This document shows, one piece after another, positions 29,040 to 38,459 of a stretch of DNA of 64,000 bases. The DNA lies in assembly GCA_963740525.1 (NCBI GenBank), contig CAVUEG010000006.1, forward strand, positions 992,001 through 1,056,000. The letters are read 5' to 3'. This stretch comes from CAVUEG01 sp963740525. Its GTDB lineage: Bacteria; Actinomycetota; Actinomycetes; Propionibacteriales; Nocardioidaceae. Under the pieces are notes generated by a model that saw only the letters and a program-made list of their open reading frames with translations, made no database searches and had not been told where the DNA came from. The stretch's first letter is position 1. Each line of letters opens with the position of its first letter. Made by a program: the position numbers and the translations under genes.

Positions 29040-29366
29040 TCAGGCGATGAACTCGGCGAGCTCGTTGAGGAGCGCCGCCTTGGGCTTGGCTCCGACGATC
29101 TGCCGGACGACCTCGCCGTTCTGGAAGACGTTCAGGGTCGGGATGCCCGTGACGCGGTACTGCGCCGGGACCACGGGGTTCTCGTCGACGTTCATCTTCA
29201 CGAACGTGATCTTGTCGCCGTGCTCGCCGGCGATCTCCTTGAGGATCGGGTCAACCTGGCGGCAGGGACCGCACCACTCGGCCCAGAAGTCCACCAGGAC
29301 GGGCTTGTCGGACTTGAGGACAGTGCTCTCGAACTCGGCGTCGGTCACTGGTTCCATCTGTGCCAC
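29040..29366 (-). CDS. trxA: Thioredoxin
   Basis: A 108-residue thioredoxin with active site WAEWCGPCRQ (about 29-38), the cis-proline segment GIPTLNVF and normal length. The start is GTG at 29364-29366, because the AAAGGAG ribosome binding site ends about nine bases upstream; the longer open frame has no family similarity. It reduces protein disulfides and is recycled by the thioredoxin reductase just upstream (trxB). Confidence 0.97.
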   Translation of the reverse strand: MAQMEPVTDAEFESTVLKSDKPVLVDFWAEWCGPCRQVDPILKEIAGEHGDKITFVKMNVDENPVVPAQYRVTGIPTLNVFQNGEVVRQIVGAKPKAALLNELAEFIA

Positions 29367-29482
29367 GGGGTTGGCTCCTTTGGGTAGCGGGTCGAGCGGG
29401 GTCGTGCCGGGGGTCGTGCGCGTCGTACTGCTTGTGGTGCGGGTCCACCCAGTCAACACCGGGCCGCGGACTGTTCTGTTCC

Positions 29483-30469
29483 TCAGCCGGTCACGGCACC
29501 GGACGTCACGCCAGCGGCGGCGACTCCGGTCAGGGTGGCGTGCTCGAGGTCGGAGAGGTACCGCTCGGCGTCGAGTGCGGCGGCACACCCGGTGCCGGCG
29601 GCGGTGACGGCCTGCCGGTACGTGTGGTCGACGAGGTCGCCGGCGGCGAACACCCCCGGCACGTTGGTGCGGGTGGAGGAGCCCTGGACCAGGACGTAGC
29701 CCTCGGCGTCGAGCTCGACCTGGCCGGTCAGGAGCTCCGAGCGAGGGTCGTGGCCGATCGCGATGAACAGCCCGGTCGCATCCAGGTGCCGGGTCTCGCC
29801 CGTGACCGTGTCACGCAGGGTCAGACCGGTCAGCTTGTCGTCGCCGTGGATCTCGGCGATCTCGCTGTTCCACGCCATCTCGATCTTGGGGTCGGCGAAG
29901 GCCCGGTCCTGCATGATCTTGGAGGCCCGCAGCTCGTCGCGGCGGTGGATCAGGGTGACCTTGCTGCCGAAGCGGGAGAGGAAGGTCGCCTCCTCGACGG
30001 CGGAGTCGCCACCGCCGATCACGGCGATGTGCTGCTCGCGGAAGAAGAACCCGTCGCAGGTGGCGCACCAGCTGACGCCGTGTCCGGAGAGACGGTCCTC
30101 GTCGGGGAGGCCGAGCTTGCGGTAGCCCGAGCCCATCGCCAGGATCACCGCTCGGGCCTCGTAGGTGTCGGTCGCCGTGCGCACCACCTTCACCGCACCG
30201 GTCAGGTCCACCTCGACGACGTCGTCGGCGACCAGCTCGGCGCCGAAGCGCTCAGCCTGGGCGCGCATCTCGTCCATCAGGGCCGGGCCCATGATGCCGT
30301 CGCGGAAGCCCGGGAAGTTCTCCACCTCGGTGGTGTTCATGAGCGCACCACCTGCGGTGACCGAGCCCTCGAAGACGAGGGGGGCGAGGTTCGCGCGGGC
30401 GGCGTACACGGCTGCGGTGTAGCCCGACGGGCCGGACCCGATCACGATGACGTTGCGGATGTCGGACAT
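29483..30469 (-). CDS. trxB: Thioredoxin reductase
   Basis: A 328-residue NADPH:thioredoxin oxidoreductase. It shows the FAD motif GSGPSGYTAAVYAARA near the N-terminus, the NADPH motif GGGDSAVEEA, the redox-active CATC in WCATCDGFFF, and the C-terminal FAD site near GVFAAGDLVDH. The start ATG at 30467-30469 (MSDIRNVIVIGSG) is preferred over a 33-codon longer frame. The order sigM, anti-sigma, trxB, trxA matches the mycobacterial locus, and the group may be expressed under envelope or redox stress. Confidence 0.96.
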   Translation of the reverse strand: MSDIRNVIVIGSGPSGYTAAVYAARANLAPLVFEGSVTAGGALMNTTEVENFPGFRDGIMGPALMDEMRAQAERFGAELVADDVVEVDLTGAVKVVRTATDTYEARAVILAMGSGYRKLGLPDEDRLSGHGVSWCATCDGFFFREQHIAVIGGGDSAVEEATFLSRFGSKVTLIHRRDELRASKIMQDRAFADPKIEMAWNSEIAEIHGDDKLTGLTLRDTVTGETRHLDATGLFIAIGHDPRSELLTGQVELDAEGYVLVQGSSTRTNVPGVFAAGDLVDHTYRQAVTAAGTGCAAALDAERYLSDLEHATLTGVAAAGVTSGAVTG

Positions 30470-30575
30470 GCGGCGGGATCTCCTGTGTGGGCTGGCGGGT
30501 GCCGGGGACTGGATCGTGCTCCGACGTCCGGCACAACCGATCCTAGGCATCGCTGATTCCCTCCGCACACCGTGT

Positions 30576-30635
30576 CCGAACCGATGGCCGAACCGATGGC
30601 CGACCCGATGGCCGAACCGATGGCCGAACCGGGAG
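30576..30635. repeat. 12-bp tandem repeat between anti-sigma gene and trxB
   Basis: CCGAACCGATGG is repeated four times from 30576 to 30623 (one A to C change in the third copy), with a partial fifth copy to 30635. It lies about 110 bases upstream of the trxB start. The repeat could vary in copy number between strains. No function is known. Confidence 0.8.
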
Positions 30636-30700
30636 CCCCCGCCGGGCGAGATCGGGTGACTCGTGTGACAGGTGGTGCGGACGAGACGGAGGCGGGCCGC

Positions 30701-31528
30701 TCAGGGGACGGGCAGCACCGCATGGGCCAACGGCCGCGGCTGAGCGGACGGGCCGGCCGTGGCGGGGTCGCGGGACCCGTCGACGGTCCCTCCGGAGCCT
30801 TGGGTGCCCTCGGAACTCTTGGAGTCCAGGGCCGAGTGCGTGAGCACACAGTCGTAGGCCGTGACCCGCTGGGACCCGTCGGACGGCGTCCCGAAGACCA
30901 GCACCGCCGCCATTCCGTCGAGCCGCACCAGCAGCGAGGACTCGCCCGACAGCATCCGCGCCGCGGGGCAGTGCGGGGAGGGCGTGTCCCGGTTCGCCTG
31001 CTTCTCGACCGCATTGGGCCGAGCCAGCAGCTCGAGCCGGGCGGCGTCCACGGCGAAGGTCTCCGACGACATGCGGGGGAGGGTGCCCAGGCGGGTGTAC
31101 CCGGGGACGGACGCCGGGTCGTCGCCGGGCGCGACCTCGGGGGCGACCTCGGGCGTGGCTCCGTAGCCCTCACGGGCCGACTCGGCGGTGCCCCCGGCCT
31201 GGGCGTCGGCGGTGGTCACAGCCCCACCACTGAGCTGGCCCCGGAACATCTGCTGGCCGACGGTCAGCCCGATCACGGACACGGCCGCCGCGGCGACCAG
31301 CACCTGCGGCCAGCGACGGCGGCGTGCCCTGTCGAGCGAGACGACACCCGTGGTGGGGCCGGCGCCGAGTGCGCGCTCGGCATTGAGCTCGGCGAGCACC
31401 CCGTCGAGCCGGTCGGCCACGTGGTCAGGGGTCACACCGGGCGGGTCTGCGGCAGCGGTCTGCGCGAGGAGCCGGCGTACGGCGTCATCCTGGTCGGGGG
31501 TGAGCCCGGGACCGTCCTCAGCTGTCAT
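30701..31528 (-). CDS. Probable transmembrane anti-sigma factor
   Basis: A 275-residue protein with an N-terminal cytoplasmic region (1-72), a single membrane helix (about 73-91; WPQVLVAAAAVSVIGLTV) and an extracytoplasmic C-terminal region containing Cys residues (HCPAARM and YDCVL). It lacks the HxxxCxxC zinc motif of RsrA-type anti-sigma factors. It is translated from a start that overlaps the sigM stop by 11 bases, so it is coupled to its likely partner. Proteolysis or a conformational change on envelope signals would release SigM; this is inference from family organisation. Confidence 0.75.
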   Translation of the reverse strand: MTAEDGPGLTPDQDDAVRRLLAQTAAADPPGVTPDHVADRLDGVLAELNAERALGAGPTTGVVSLDRARRRRWPQVLVAAAAVSVIGLTVGQQMFRGQLSGGAVTTADAQAGGTAESAREGYGATPEVAPEVAPGDDPASVPGYTRLGTLPRMSSETFAVDAARLELLARPNAVEKQANRDTPSPHCPAARMLSGESSLLVRLDGMAAVLVFGTPSDGSQRVTAYDCVLTHSALDSKSSEGTQGSGGTVDGSRDPATAGPSAQPRPLAHAVLPVP

Positions 31529-32315
31529 CGTGGCGCACCTCCTCGCCGGGGGTCTGTTCGCGGTTCTGTTCGGACGTCTGTTCGGGGGGTTCCGCAGATG
31601 GGACGGATGCCGGAGGCTCCTGGTTCCGGGGTGCGGTGTGACCGTGCTCTCCCCGGCCCTCGGCAGGCTCGCCCGAGGGGGACAGCAGCGGGGCGAGCAG
31701 CGGGGCCAGCCGACCGCGGCCGCGTGAGCACCGGCTCTTGATCGTCCCGCTGGGGCAGGAGAGGATCGCGGCCGCCTCGTCGACGGAGTAGCCCTCCATG
31801 TCGACCAGCACCAGGGCGGCCTTCTGGTCCGGCGGCAGCGTGTCGAGGGCCGCCAGCACGAGTCGGCGCTGGTCGGTCGCCACGGCGGCGTCGGCCGGGT
31901 CCGTGTGGTCCGCGGGCCCGCCCAACGGCGCTGCGGTCACGGCGCCGCGCTCGGCGTACTCTTCCAGGTCGTCGGGCAGGGGTTCGGCGGCCCTGACCTT
32001 GCGCCGCCGGATCCGGTCCAGGCAGGCGTTCACCACGATCCGGTGCAGCCACGTGGTCACCTCCGAGTCGCCCCGGAAGGACTCGGCGCGGCGGAACGCG
32101 GAGATCATGGCGTCCTGGAGGGCGTCCGCTGCCTCCTCACGGTCCCCGCTGGTCCGCACCGCCACCGCCCAGAGCCGGTCTCGGTGACGGCCGAAGAGCA
32201 GCCCGAAGGACTCGGCGTCACCGGCGAGATGCGCGGCGAGGAGTGCCCGGTCACTGGGTTCCCTGTCACTGGGCTCCTCGTTGGCGGCGGCCTCCGGGAC
32301 GGCGGGCCCGGTCAT
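31518..32315 (-). CDS. sigM: ECF RNA polymerase sigma factor, SigM-like
   Basis: A 265-residue ECF sigma factor. Region 2 is at about 28-95 (DREEAADALQDAMISAFRR, then WLHRIVVNACLDRIRRRK) and region 4 at about 150-205 (LPPDQKAALVLVDMEGYSVDEAAAIL, split by a short linker). A disordered tail of about 55 residues follows. The gene overlaps the pseudokinase gene upstream by four bases and the anti-sigma gene downstream by 11. Position beside trxBA and murJ matches M. tuberculosis SigM. Confidence 0.88.
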   Translation of the reverse strand: MTGPAVPEAAANEEPSDREPSDRALLAAHLAGDAESFGLLFGRHRDRLWAVAVRTSGDREEAADALQDAMISAFRRAESFRGDSEVTTWLHRIVVNACLDRIRRRKVRAAEPLPDDLEEYAERGAVTAAPLGGPADHTDPADAAVATDQRRLVLAALDTLPPDQKAALVLVDMEGYSVDEAAAILSCPSGTIKSRCSRGRGRLAPLLAPLLSPSGEPAEGRGEHGHTAPRNQEPPASVPSAEPPEQTSEQNREQTPGEEVRHDDS

Positions 32316-34309
32316 GACAGGACGCGGACCTCGGCGATCTCGCCCCGGTAACCGCCGTTCGCAGGAGGCAGCGAGGTGAACCAGACGACGAGGTAGCGGG
32401 TGACCACGGGTTTGTCCAGCGTCAGCGTGGTCCGCTCCCCGGCCTTGCGCTTGCGGGCGACACGGTCGAGCCCGTCGGTGCTCGTCGGAGCGCTGGCGCC
32501 CTGGGCCGCCGCCAAGATGTCCACGTTGCTCGGCGACCCCACCAGCCGCAGGTCCACCTCGGAGACCTTCTGCTCCTTGCCGAGGTCGAGCAGCAGCCCG
32601 ACCCCGTCCTTGAGCAGGCCGAGCTTCGGGTTGCCCTGGTACGTCGAGGTGTACCAGCCCGTACTGGGGTCACCGTCGATCGCGAGCGGAGCGAGGTCGG
32701 AGTTCTCCTCGGGCGGGTTGGCCAGCGGGTCGAAGTCGTCGGCGGACGCGATCTTCACCACGGTCGGAGTCGGGGAGCCACTCGACTCCCCGGCGGTCGG
32801 GGTGCTGCTCGGGGTCCCGCCGGAGTCCCGGCCGTAGTTGAAGGCGAAGACGATCGCCACGAGCAGCACCAGGCAGGCGCCGAGGATGGCAGCCAGGCGC
32901 AGCCACCCACGGCTGTTGTCCTCTTCCCACTGCTCTTCCCACGGCTCCCCGGTGGCGGCCGGGTCGTCCCCGGACCAGGGCCAGAAGCCCGGCTGACCGG
33001 GGGCCGGGGTGGGCGTCGACGCAGGGGGCGGCGCCGGGGTCGGAGTCGTCGTGGAGGAGGGCTTGGGGCGCCGGCCACCGGGCCGTTCCGGCGCGAAGAG
33101 GGGCTTCTCGCCCTCGAACTCGTGCAGCGGCTCGACGGGTGCCCGGGGAGTCTCGCTCCCGGGGATGCCTCGGCGCGACGGCTCGCCGACCCAGCCGACC
33201 CCGGCGTCGTCGTCGTAGAAGACCGGAGCACCCAGGGCGGTGGCCTCCGGGTCCTGCGGGTCATCGGCGGGCGCCCCGGACTCGGCGCTGGGCTGTGCCC
33301 CCGCCGGCGGAACGGCCGGCGGAACGGCCGGCGGACCGGCCGGTGGGGTGGTGGCGGGACCGTCGCGGAGGTGCTCGGCCTGGAACGTCTGGGTCGCCTC
33401 GTCGAGGGGGTCCGGTGCCGGTGCCCTCAGCTCCCCGGTCGCCGCGTCTTCGTACGACGGGGTGGGTGAGGACGCCTCGCGATCCCAGGTCTCGAAGGGA
33501 GATCGGGGAACGTCGCCGGACACGCTGGGGTCCCCGAGGTAGTCGATGAGGGCCGCGGTGATCTCCTGGGCGCTCTCGATCGGGACGACGTGCGCGTCGG
33601 CTCCCCGGTCGAGCACCCGCTGGCAGATGGCGTCGAGCTGACGGGGGATGCCGGCCTTCACCTGTCGCGGCCTGAGCACGCGGTTGTGCTCCTCGGGCGC
33701 GGCGGGCACCGAGGTGCCTTCGGTGCCGGGCCAGCGGCCCACCAGGGCGGCGTACAGGAGCGAGGCGAGGTTGATCACGTCGGACTCGTGGTCGCTGATC
33801 TCCTGTCCGCCCCACTCGCCCTGTCGGCCGTTGAGTACGGCGTCGACCACGAACCCGATCAGCTTGACCGACCCCGCCTCGTTGACCAGCACGTTCTCGG
33901 GGAGCAGCCGGCCATGGGCGACGCCGTGGGTGTGGGCGGTCTGGATCGCCTCGGCCACCTCCTTGATCAGCCAGGCCGCGCGGCGTGGCGGCAAGGTAGT
34001 GCCGTCGATCATCAGGTCCAGCGAGACGCCGGAGCCCCACTCGTTGACGACGTAGACCGCGCCGTTCTCCTCGGCGGCGTCGAGCACGCGGAGGATGTGC
34101 CCGTCGGTGACCGTGGCCGAGGTGCGGGCCGCGTCCAGGAGTGCGCCCGCCCGGGGGTCGGAGACCGGGATGACGTGCACAGCCACGCTTCGCGCCAGGA
34201 TCTCGTCGTTGGCGCGCCAGAAGTGGCCCCCGCCATGGTCCGCGAGTAGGTCCTCCAGGCGATAGCGACCGGCAAGTACGTCGCCCGGACCGATCGGGGT
34301 GCTGGTCAC
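32312..34309 (-). CDS. Transmembrane pseudokinase with discoidin-like sensor domain
   Basis: A 665-residue protein. Residues about 10-260 form a Ser/Thr kinase-like fold with lost catalytic residues: the VAIK lysine is His45 (VAVH, 42-45), HRD reads HGR (132-134), and DFG reads IGF (151-153). A proline- and threonine-rich linker (270-455) leads to one membrane helix (about 470-491) and an extracytoplasmic discoidin-like beta domain (about 530-665). In mycobacteria this module is fused to the MurJ flippase MviN, where its phosphorylation recruits FhaA; here it is separate. It overlaps sigM by four bases. Regulation of lipid II export is the best inference. Confidence 0.85.
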   Translation of the reverse strand: MTSTPIGPGDVLAGRYRLEDLLADHGGGHFWRANDEILARSVAVHVIPVSDPRAGALLDAARTSATVTDGHILRVLDAAEENGAVYVVNEWGSGVSLDLMIDGTTLPPRRAAWLIKEVAEAIQTAHTHGVAHGRLLPENVLVNEAGSVKLIGFVVDAVLNGRQGEWGGQEISDHESDVINLASLLYAALVGRWPGTEGTSVPAAPEEHNRVLRPRQVKAGIPRQLDAICQRVLDRGADAHVVPIESAQEITAALIDYLGDPSVSGDVPRSPFETWDREASSPTPSYEDAATGELRAPAPDPLDEATQTFQAEHLRDGPATTPPAGPPAVPPAVPPAGAQPSAESGAPADDPQDPEATALGAPVFYDDDAGVGWVGEPSRRGIPGSETPRAPVEPLHEFEGEKPLFAPERPGGRRPKPSSTTTPTPAPPPASTPTPAPGQPGFWPWSGDDPAATGEPWEEQWEEDNSRGWLRLAAILGACLVLLVAIVFAFNYGRDSGGTPSSTPTAGESSGSPTPTVVKIASADDFDPLANPPEENSDLAPLAIDGDPSTGWYTSTYQGNPKLGLLKDGVGLLLDLGKEQKVSEVDLRLVGSPSNVDILAAAQGASAPTSTDGLDRVARKRKAGERTTLTLDKPVVTRYLVVWFTSLPPANGGYRGEIAEVRVLS

Positions 34310-34363
34310 GTGCCTCCTGCCTCCTGTGCGGTCGTTGCGAGTCCAGCGTAGAGCGTGTGCGCC

Positions 34364-36052
34364 TCAGGCACTCGTACGGCCGCGGAGGCGCGTGGTGATC
34401 AGGGCGAACACACTGGTGACCTCGTCGATCCGGGTCACCCGGGCGAGGACCAGGAACACCACCAGATCCACGGTCCCGGCGGAGAGGAGCGTGACCACGG
34501 CGCGGCCCTTCCCGGCCCCGTCCCACGCCGCATGCAGGCCGTACGACGTGAGCAGAGCCGCCGCGGTGCTCACCCCGGCGGCGACGAGCATCCTGGCCAG
34601 GAACCGCAGCGTGTCACGGGTCTCCAGACCGCCGAGAATGCCGCGCAGCATCGAGTAGGAGAGCGCGGCGCCCACGGCGTACGACCCGGCATAGGCGAGC
34701 ACCAGTCTCGGGGCGGTCTCGGCCGGAGTCGCGCCCTGGATCAGGACCAGCGCGAGCACGATGTTCACCGCGGCGATGACGCACTGGATCCAGAAGACGG
34801 TCCGGGTGCGCTCGAGCGCGTAGAAGCCACGCAGCATCAGGTAGTGCGTGGTGAAGAAGACCAGACCCAGGGCGAACAACGACAGCGTCGGCGCGAAGTC
34901 GGAGAACGTCCCGCTGGCCGCGGCGTACCCCCAGATGAGGTTGGAGAGGTCGAGCGCGATGACGGGAAGCAGCAGCGCGAACGGCAGGATCAGCGCGTAG
35001 GTCAGGCGCAGCGTCGAGGCGATGTGGTGCCCGACCCCGGTGAGGTCGCCGTCTGCCGCGTGCGCCGACAGCCGCGGCAGCATCGCGGTGGCCAGGGAGA
35101 CCGTGGCGATCGAGTGCGGGACCATCACGAGCAGGAAGGCGTTGGCGTAGATCGTGTAGCCGGTGCCGCTGGAGGAGACGCCCTCGCCGCACGCGTGCAG
35201 CGCCGCCTGGGCGGTACCGCTCGAGGCCAGTCGTACGACGACGGTGTAGGCGATCTGGTTCACGACGACGAACAGCACCGTCCAGACGCCGAGCCGCAGC
35301 GTGTGTCCCAGACCGGTTCCGCGGAAGTCGAAGCGCGGCTTGAACGTGAACCCGGCCGACTTCAGGTAGGGCACCAGGATCAGCAGCTGGGCGGCGATGC
35401 CGACGGTCGAGCCGATCCCGAGGAGCATCTCCTGGCCGGAGGTGTAGCCGCCGCACGTCTGCGACCCGTGGGCGGCTCCGAAGACCGCGAGGTACACCCC
35501 GAGGACGGCCACCGAGATCACGTTGTTGGCGATCGGCGCCCACATCATGGGCCCGAACCGCCCGCGTGCGTTGAGGATCTGTCCGACCAGCACGAACATG
35601 CCGTAGAAGAAGACCTGGGGAAGGCAGAAGCGGGCGAAGTCGATGATGGACTCGCGCTGACCGGCCAGCTCGGGCGTGAAGAACGAGCCCGAGAGGAAGA
35701 GCCGCATCAGGACCGGGGCGCCGATCACCAGGACGGCGGTGACACCGGCGAGGAACAGCGCGGCCAGCGTCACGATCCGGTTGGTGTACGCATCACCTCC
35801 GTCGGGGTCGTTCTTCATCGCCCGGACCAGCTGCGGCACCAGGACGGCGTTGAAGACGCCGCCTGCCAGCAGGATGTAGAGCATGTTGGGGATCGTGTTG
35901 GCGATCGTGAAGACGTCCGCGTGGAGCTGCGTGCCCAGAGCAGCGGCCAGCAACGTGCTGCGGAGGAAGCCGCTCATCCTCGACACCACGGTGCCCGCGG
36001 CCATCACCGCGCTGGAGGAGAGGATGGTCGGCTCGGGGCGCGCGTCGCTCAC
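34364..36052 (-). CDS. murJ: Lipid II flippase MurJ (MviN)
   Basis: A 562-residue polytopic membrane protein of the MviN/MurJ family of the MOP superfamily, which flips lipid II to the outer face. It begins SSSAVMAAGTVVSRMSGFLR, the usual N-terminal signature. It has about 14 membrane helices, with conserved polar residues in the early loops (NTIPNMLYILLAGGVFNAVL). It lacks the C-terminal pseudokinase found in mycobacterial MviN; that part is encoded by the next gene, 54 bases on. It overlaps the DUF6049 gene by four bases. Confidence 0.94.
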   Translation of the reverse strand: MSDARPEPTILSSSAVMAAGTVVSRMSGFLRSTLLAAALGTQLHADVFTIANTIPNMLYILLAGGVFNAVLVPQLVRAMKNDPDGGDAYTNRIVTLAALFLAGVTAVLVIGAPVLMRLFLSGSFFTPELAGQRESIIDFARFCLPQVFFYGMFVLVGQILNARGRFGPMMWAPIANNVISVAVLGVYLAVFGAAHGSQTCGGYTSGQEMLLGIGSTVGIAAQLLILVPYLKSAGFTFKPRFDFRGTGLGHTLRLGVWTVLFVVVNQIAYTVVVRLASSGTAQAALHACGEGVSSSGTGYTIYANAFLLVMVPHSIATVSLATAMLPRLSAHAADGDLTGVGHHIASTLRLTYALILPFALLLPVIALDLSNLIWGYAAASGTFSDFAPTLSLFALGLVFFTTHYLMLRGFYALERTRTVFWIQCVIAAVNIVLALVLIQGATPAETAPRLVLAYAGSYAVGAALSYSMLRGILGGLETRDTLRFLARMLVAAGVSTAAALLTSYGLHAAWDGAGKGRAVVTLLSAGTVDLVVFLVLARVTRIDEVTSVFALITTRLRGRTSA

Positions 36053-38331
36053 GGTGCCTCTCCGTCGACGGGGGCGGCAGCCGCCGTTTCCTCAGGGGGG
36101 GTGACACCGAGGTCGCCGGCGTGCGGCGGTGCGGTGAGGATCGCCCCCTGGGTGGCCTTCCGTGAGCGGACCCGCTGCCAGATCCGGTAGCCGACCATCA
36201 GGAAGAGCAGGCCGCCCATGATCCCCAGCACCCACCAGATGACCACGCCGACGCGGCTCGTGCGCAGGTTCAGCTGGGTGCTGTTGCCCAGCGGCTCCCC
36301 GCGGGTCGTGGTGGCCAGGAGCGTGACGGCGTACACCCCGATGTCGCGCGACGTGGCCCGCAGCTTCACCGTGACCCGCTGGCCGGCGGGGAGGTCTCGC
36401 GGACCCGGGTTGGCGATGACGAGCCTGGTGGAGTCGGGAACCCCGTCGACCAGGGCACGGATGCTGACGGTGACCGGCTCGTCGAGGTCGTTGATCACCT
36501 TGACCAGGAAGGTGCCGTCAGCGCTCGACATCGTCACGAACGACGAGGCCACGATGTGGACGCGGCCCAGCATCGAGCGGACCCGACCGGTGGTGCTCCG
36601 GGCGAGTGCGATCGCGGCTTTGGAGTCACCACGGGCGAAGGTCGAGGACGCCATCAGCGCCGACTCCGCCAGGAAGTCGTCGACGGTGTCGTTCTCCGAG
36701 AGCACCGAGGCCAGCGTGCGGCCGATCTCGATCAGGCGCCGGCTGGCGGCCAGGTTCGCGGGACGCACCTCCGCGCGGCGGGCCGCCCTCGAGTAGTGCA
36801 GCCTTCCCTTCCACGGGTCCGCCGAGTCGGCCGACGTGCTCAGGGCCCTCGGCAGCAACCACGGCACGTCGAGTCCGGCGAAGAAGTCGGCCGTGCGCCA
36901 GTTCGCGCCCGGATCCCACCGGGGCGGCATGTCCACCACCAGAGTGCGCGGGTCTCCCGACAGGGAGGTGAGTGCGGCGTCGGCGAGAATGCGTTGGCGT
37001 ACGGCGAGGGCGTCCAGGCGGCGGGTCGGGCCCGGGCCTCCTGAGGAGGCCGCGGTGTCGGCGAGCACGACATCGCGGTTGTCGGCCATCCGGAGCACCC
37101 TGTCCGTGGCTCCCGGAGCGGCCCGGTCGGAGACCAGGAGCGGGACCGCCGGATCGATGGCGTCAGCCGCCACCGGGTTGATCAGACCGGGCGCGGGGGC
37201 GACCAGCTCGGTGCTGGAGATCCCCAGGCGCTCCATGGTCGCGCGTGACCGGGCCAGGGCGGCGCTGAACAGCCCCGGCTCCCCCCGCCGCAGGGCCGCC
37301 GAGACGTCGAGGTCGGCGTAGGGAAGGCGGAAGACCTGGGACGAGCGCGAGAGTTCCTTGAACCGGTCGAGCCACGCCTGGGCGGTCGTGGCATCCGTCG
37401 AGGGGGTGGCAGCGTTGCCGTCGGAGCCGGAGGGGTTCTCGGTGGGGCTCGGTGAGCCGGAGGCCCCGGCGCTGGCGGAGGAGCCGGTCGAGGTCGAGGA
37501 CGCCCCCGACGGGCCGAGGTCCATCTGCGGGTTCTCTCGGGTCATCGCGTCCGCCGCGGCCAGCACCGCCGGGTCGACCAGCAGCGACGGCGCACTGGCA
37601 CCCGCGCTCTCGGCCAGGCCGAGAATCCGGCTGAGCCGCCCGTCGTCCCCGAGCTCGGCGGTCCACCTCGCGGGGTCGTAGAGACGACCGGTGGGGGTGC
37701 GCCGGACCTTCTCGCGGACGGGGAGCACCAGGGTGTACCTGGCCGGGTCCGCTCCGTCAGGCATCAGCGGGATGAACGTTCGGGCTCTCCCGTCGGCGCC
37801 GTCGATCCGTCCCGCCGGGCTCGAGCCGAGGACGTGTACGCCGATCCAGTAGACGCCCGGGTCGCCGTTGATCGCCAGCTCGTCGCGACGCACGGTGAGG
37901 GTGAACGGCTGGGTCTCGCCGGGCGCGAGGTCCGGGACCGTGACGAACTTCTGAGTGCGGGCTCCGACCTCGAGGGCCGGGTCGGTCTCGGAGGCGAGCG
38001 CGAGCTCCTCGCGGGTGGTCATCGGGCTGTAGGAGATGAACGGGTAGACGTTCAGGTCGCTCCAGGTCTCCTCGGAGTCGTTGGTGACCTCGCCGGTGAG
38101 GGTCAGCGTGCCCCGACGCGGAATCGTCGACGGCGCCATCGACTGCAGGGTGACGGTCAGCGGCGAGGTGGCGGAGGCCAGCGCCCGCCTCGCATCGGCC
38201 TGGGCCGGTGACAGCCCGGCGCCGGTCAGGACCACGCACAGTGCCACCAGGAGGGGCACGAGGAGAGCACGGGCCACCGGGGACGCACCCGGAGCGCGCA
38301 GGCGTGCTCGACGGAGTGCAGGCGGGGTCAC
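36049..38331 (-). CDS. DUF6049 membrane-anchored extracytoplasmic protein
   Basis: A 760-residue protein with a signal sequence (about 20-46; ALLVPLLVALCVVL), a long extracytoplasmic region and a C-terminal membrane anchor (about 695-718; VGVVIWWVLGIMGGLLFLM). The region 45-160 resembles an immunoglobulin-like bacterial domain. The Ser/Pro-rich linker at about 265-310 separates two parts. Its stop overlaps the murJ start by four bases, and the same gene pair is found in M. tuberculosis (Rv3909-MviN). It probably works with MurJ in wall assembly; the biochemical role is not known. Confidence 0.82.
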   Translation of the reverse strand: MTPPALRRARLRAPGASPVARALLVPLLVALCVVLTGAGLSPAQADARRALASATSPLTVTLQSMAPSTIPRRGTLTLTGEVTNDSEETWSDLNVYPFISYSPMTTREELALASETDPALEVGARTQKFVTVPDLAPGETQPFTLTVRRDELAINGDPGVYWIGVHVLGSSPAGRIDGADGRARTFIPLMPDGADPARYTLVLPVREKVRRTPTGRLYDPARWTAELGDDGRLSRILGLAESAGASAPSLLVDPAVLAAADAMTRENPQMDLGPSGASSTSTGSSASAGASGSPSPTENPSGSDGNAATPSTDATTAQAWLDRFKELSRSSQVFRLPYADLDVSAALRRGEPGLFSAALARSRATMERLGISSTELVAPAPGLINPVAADAIDPAVPLLVSDRAAPGATDRVLRMADNRDVVLADTAASSGGPGPTRRLDALAVRQRILADAALTSLSGDPRTLVVDMPPRWDPGANWRTADFFAGLDVPWLLPRALSTSADSADPWKGRLHYSRAARRAEVRPANLAASRRLIEIGRTLASVLSENDTVDDFLAESALMASSTFARGDSKAAIALARSTTGRVRSMLGRVHIVASSFVTMSSADGTFLVKVINDLDEPVTVSIRALVDGVPDSTRLVIANPGPRDLPAGQRVTVKLRATSRDIGVYAVTLLATTTRGEPLGNSTQLNLRTSRVGVVIWWVLGIMGGLLFLMVGYRIWQRVRSRKATQGAILTAPPHAGDLGVTPPEETAAAAPVDGEAP

Positions 38332-38445
38332 GGTGCCAAGGCTAGACCGACCGGACGCGGGTCCCCGGGTGGCCCGCGCCGGGCACGGGCGAGCGTGGTG
38401 GGGCGACTCACTCCCCGGCGTGAGGGTCGGGTCCGCCCGTGGGCC

Positions 38446-38451
38446 TAAACT
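38446..38451 (+). promoter_or_regulatory. -10 element for pcnA
   Basis: TAAACT lies eight bases before the GTG at 38460, close to the leaderless spacing. It drives pcnA away from the divergent DUF6049 gene. Confidence 0.45.
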
Positions 38452-38459
38452 GTCCTCCC

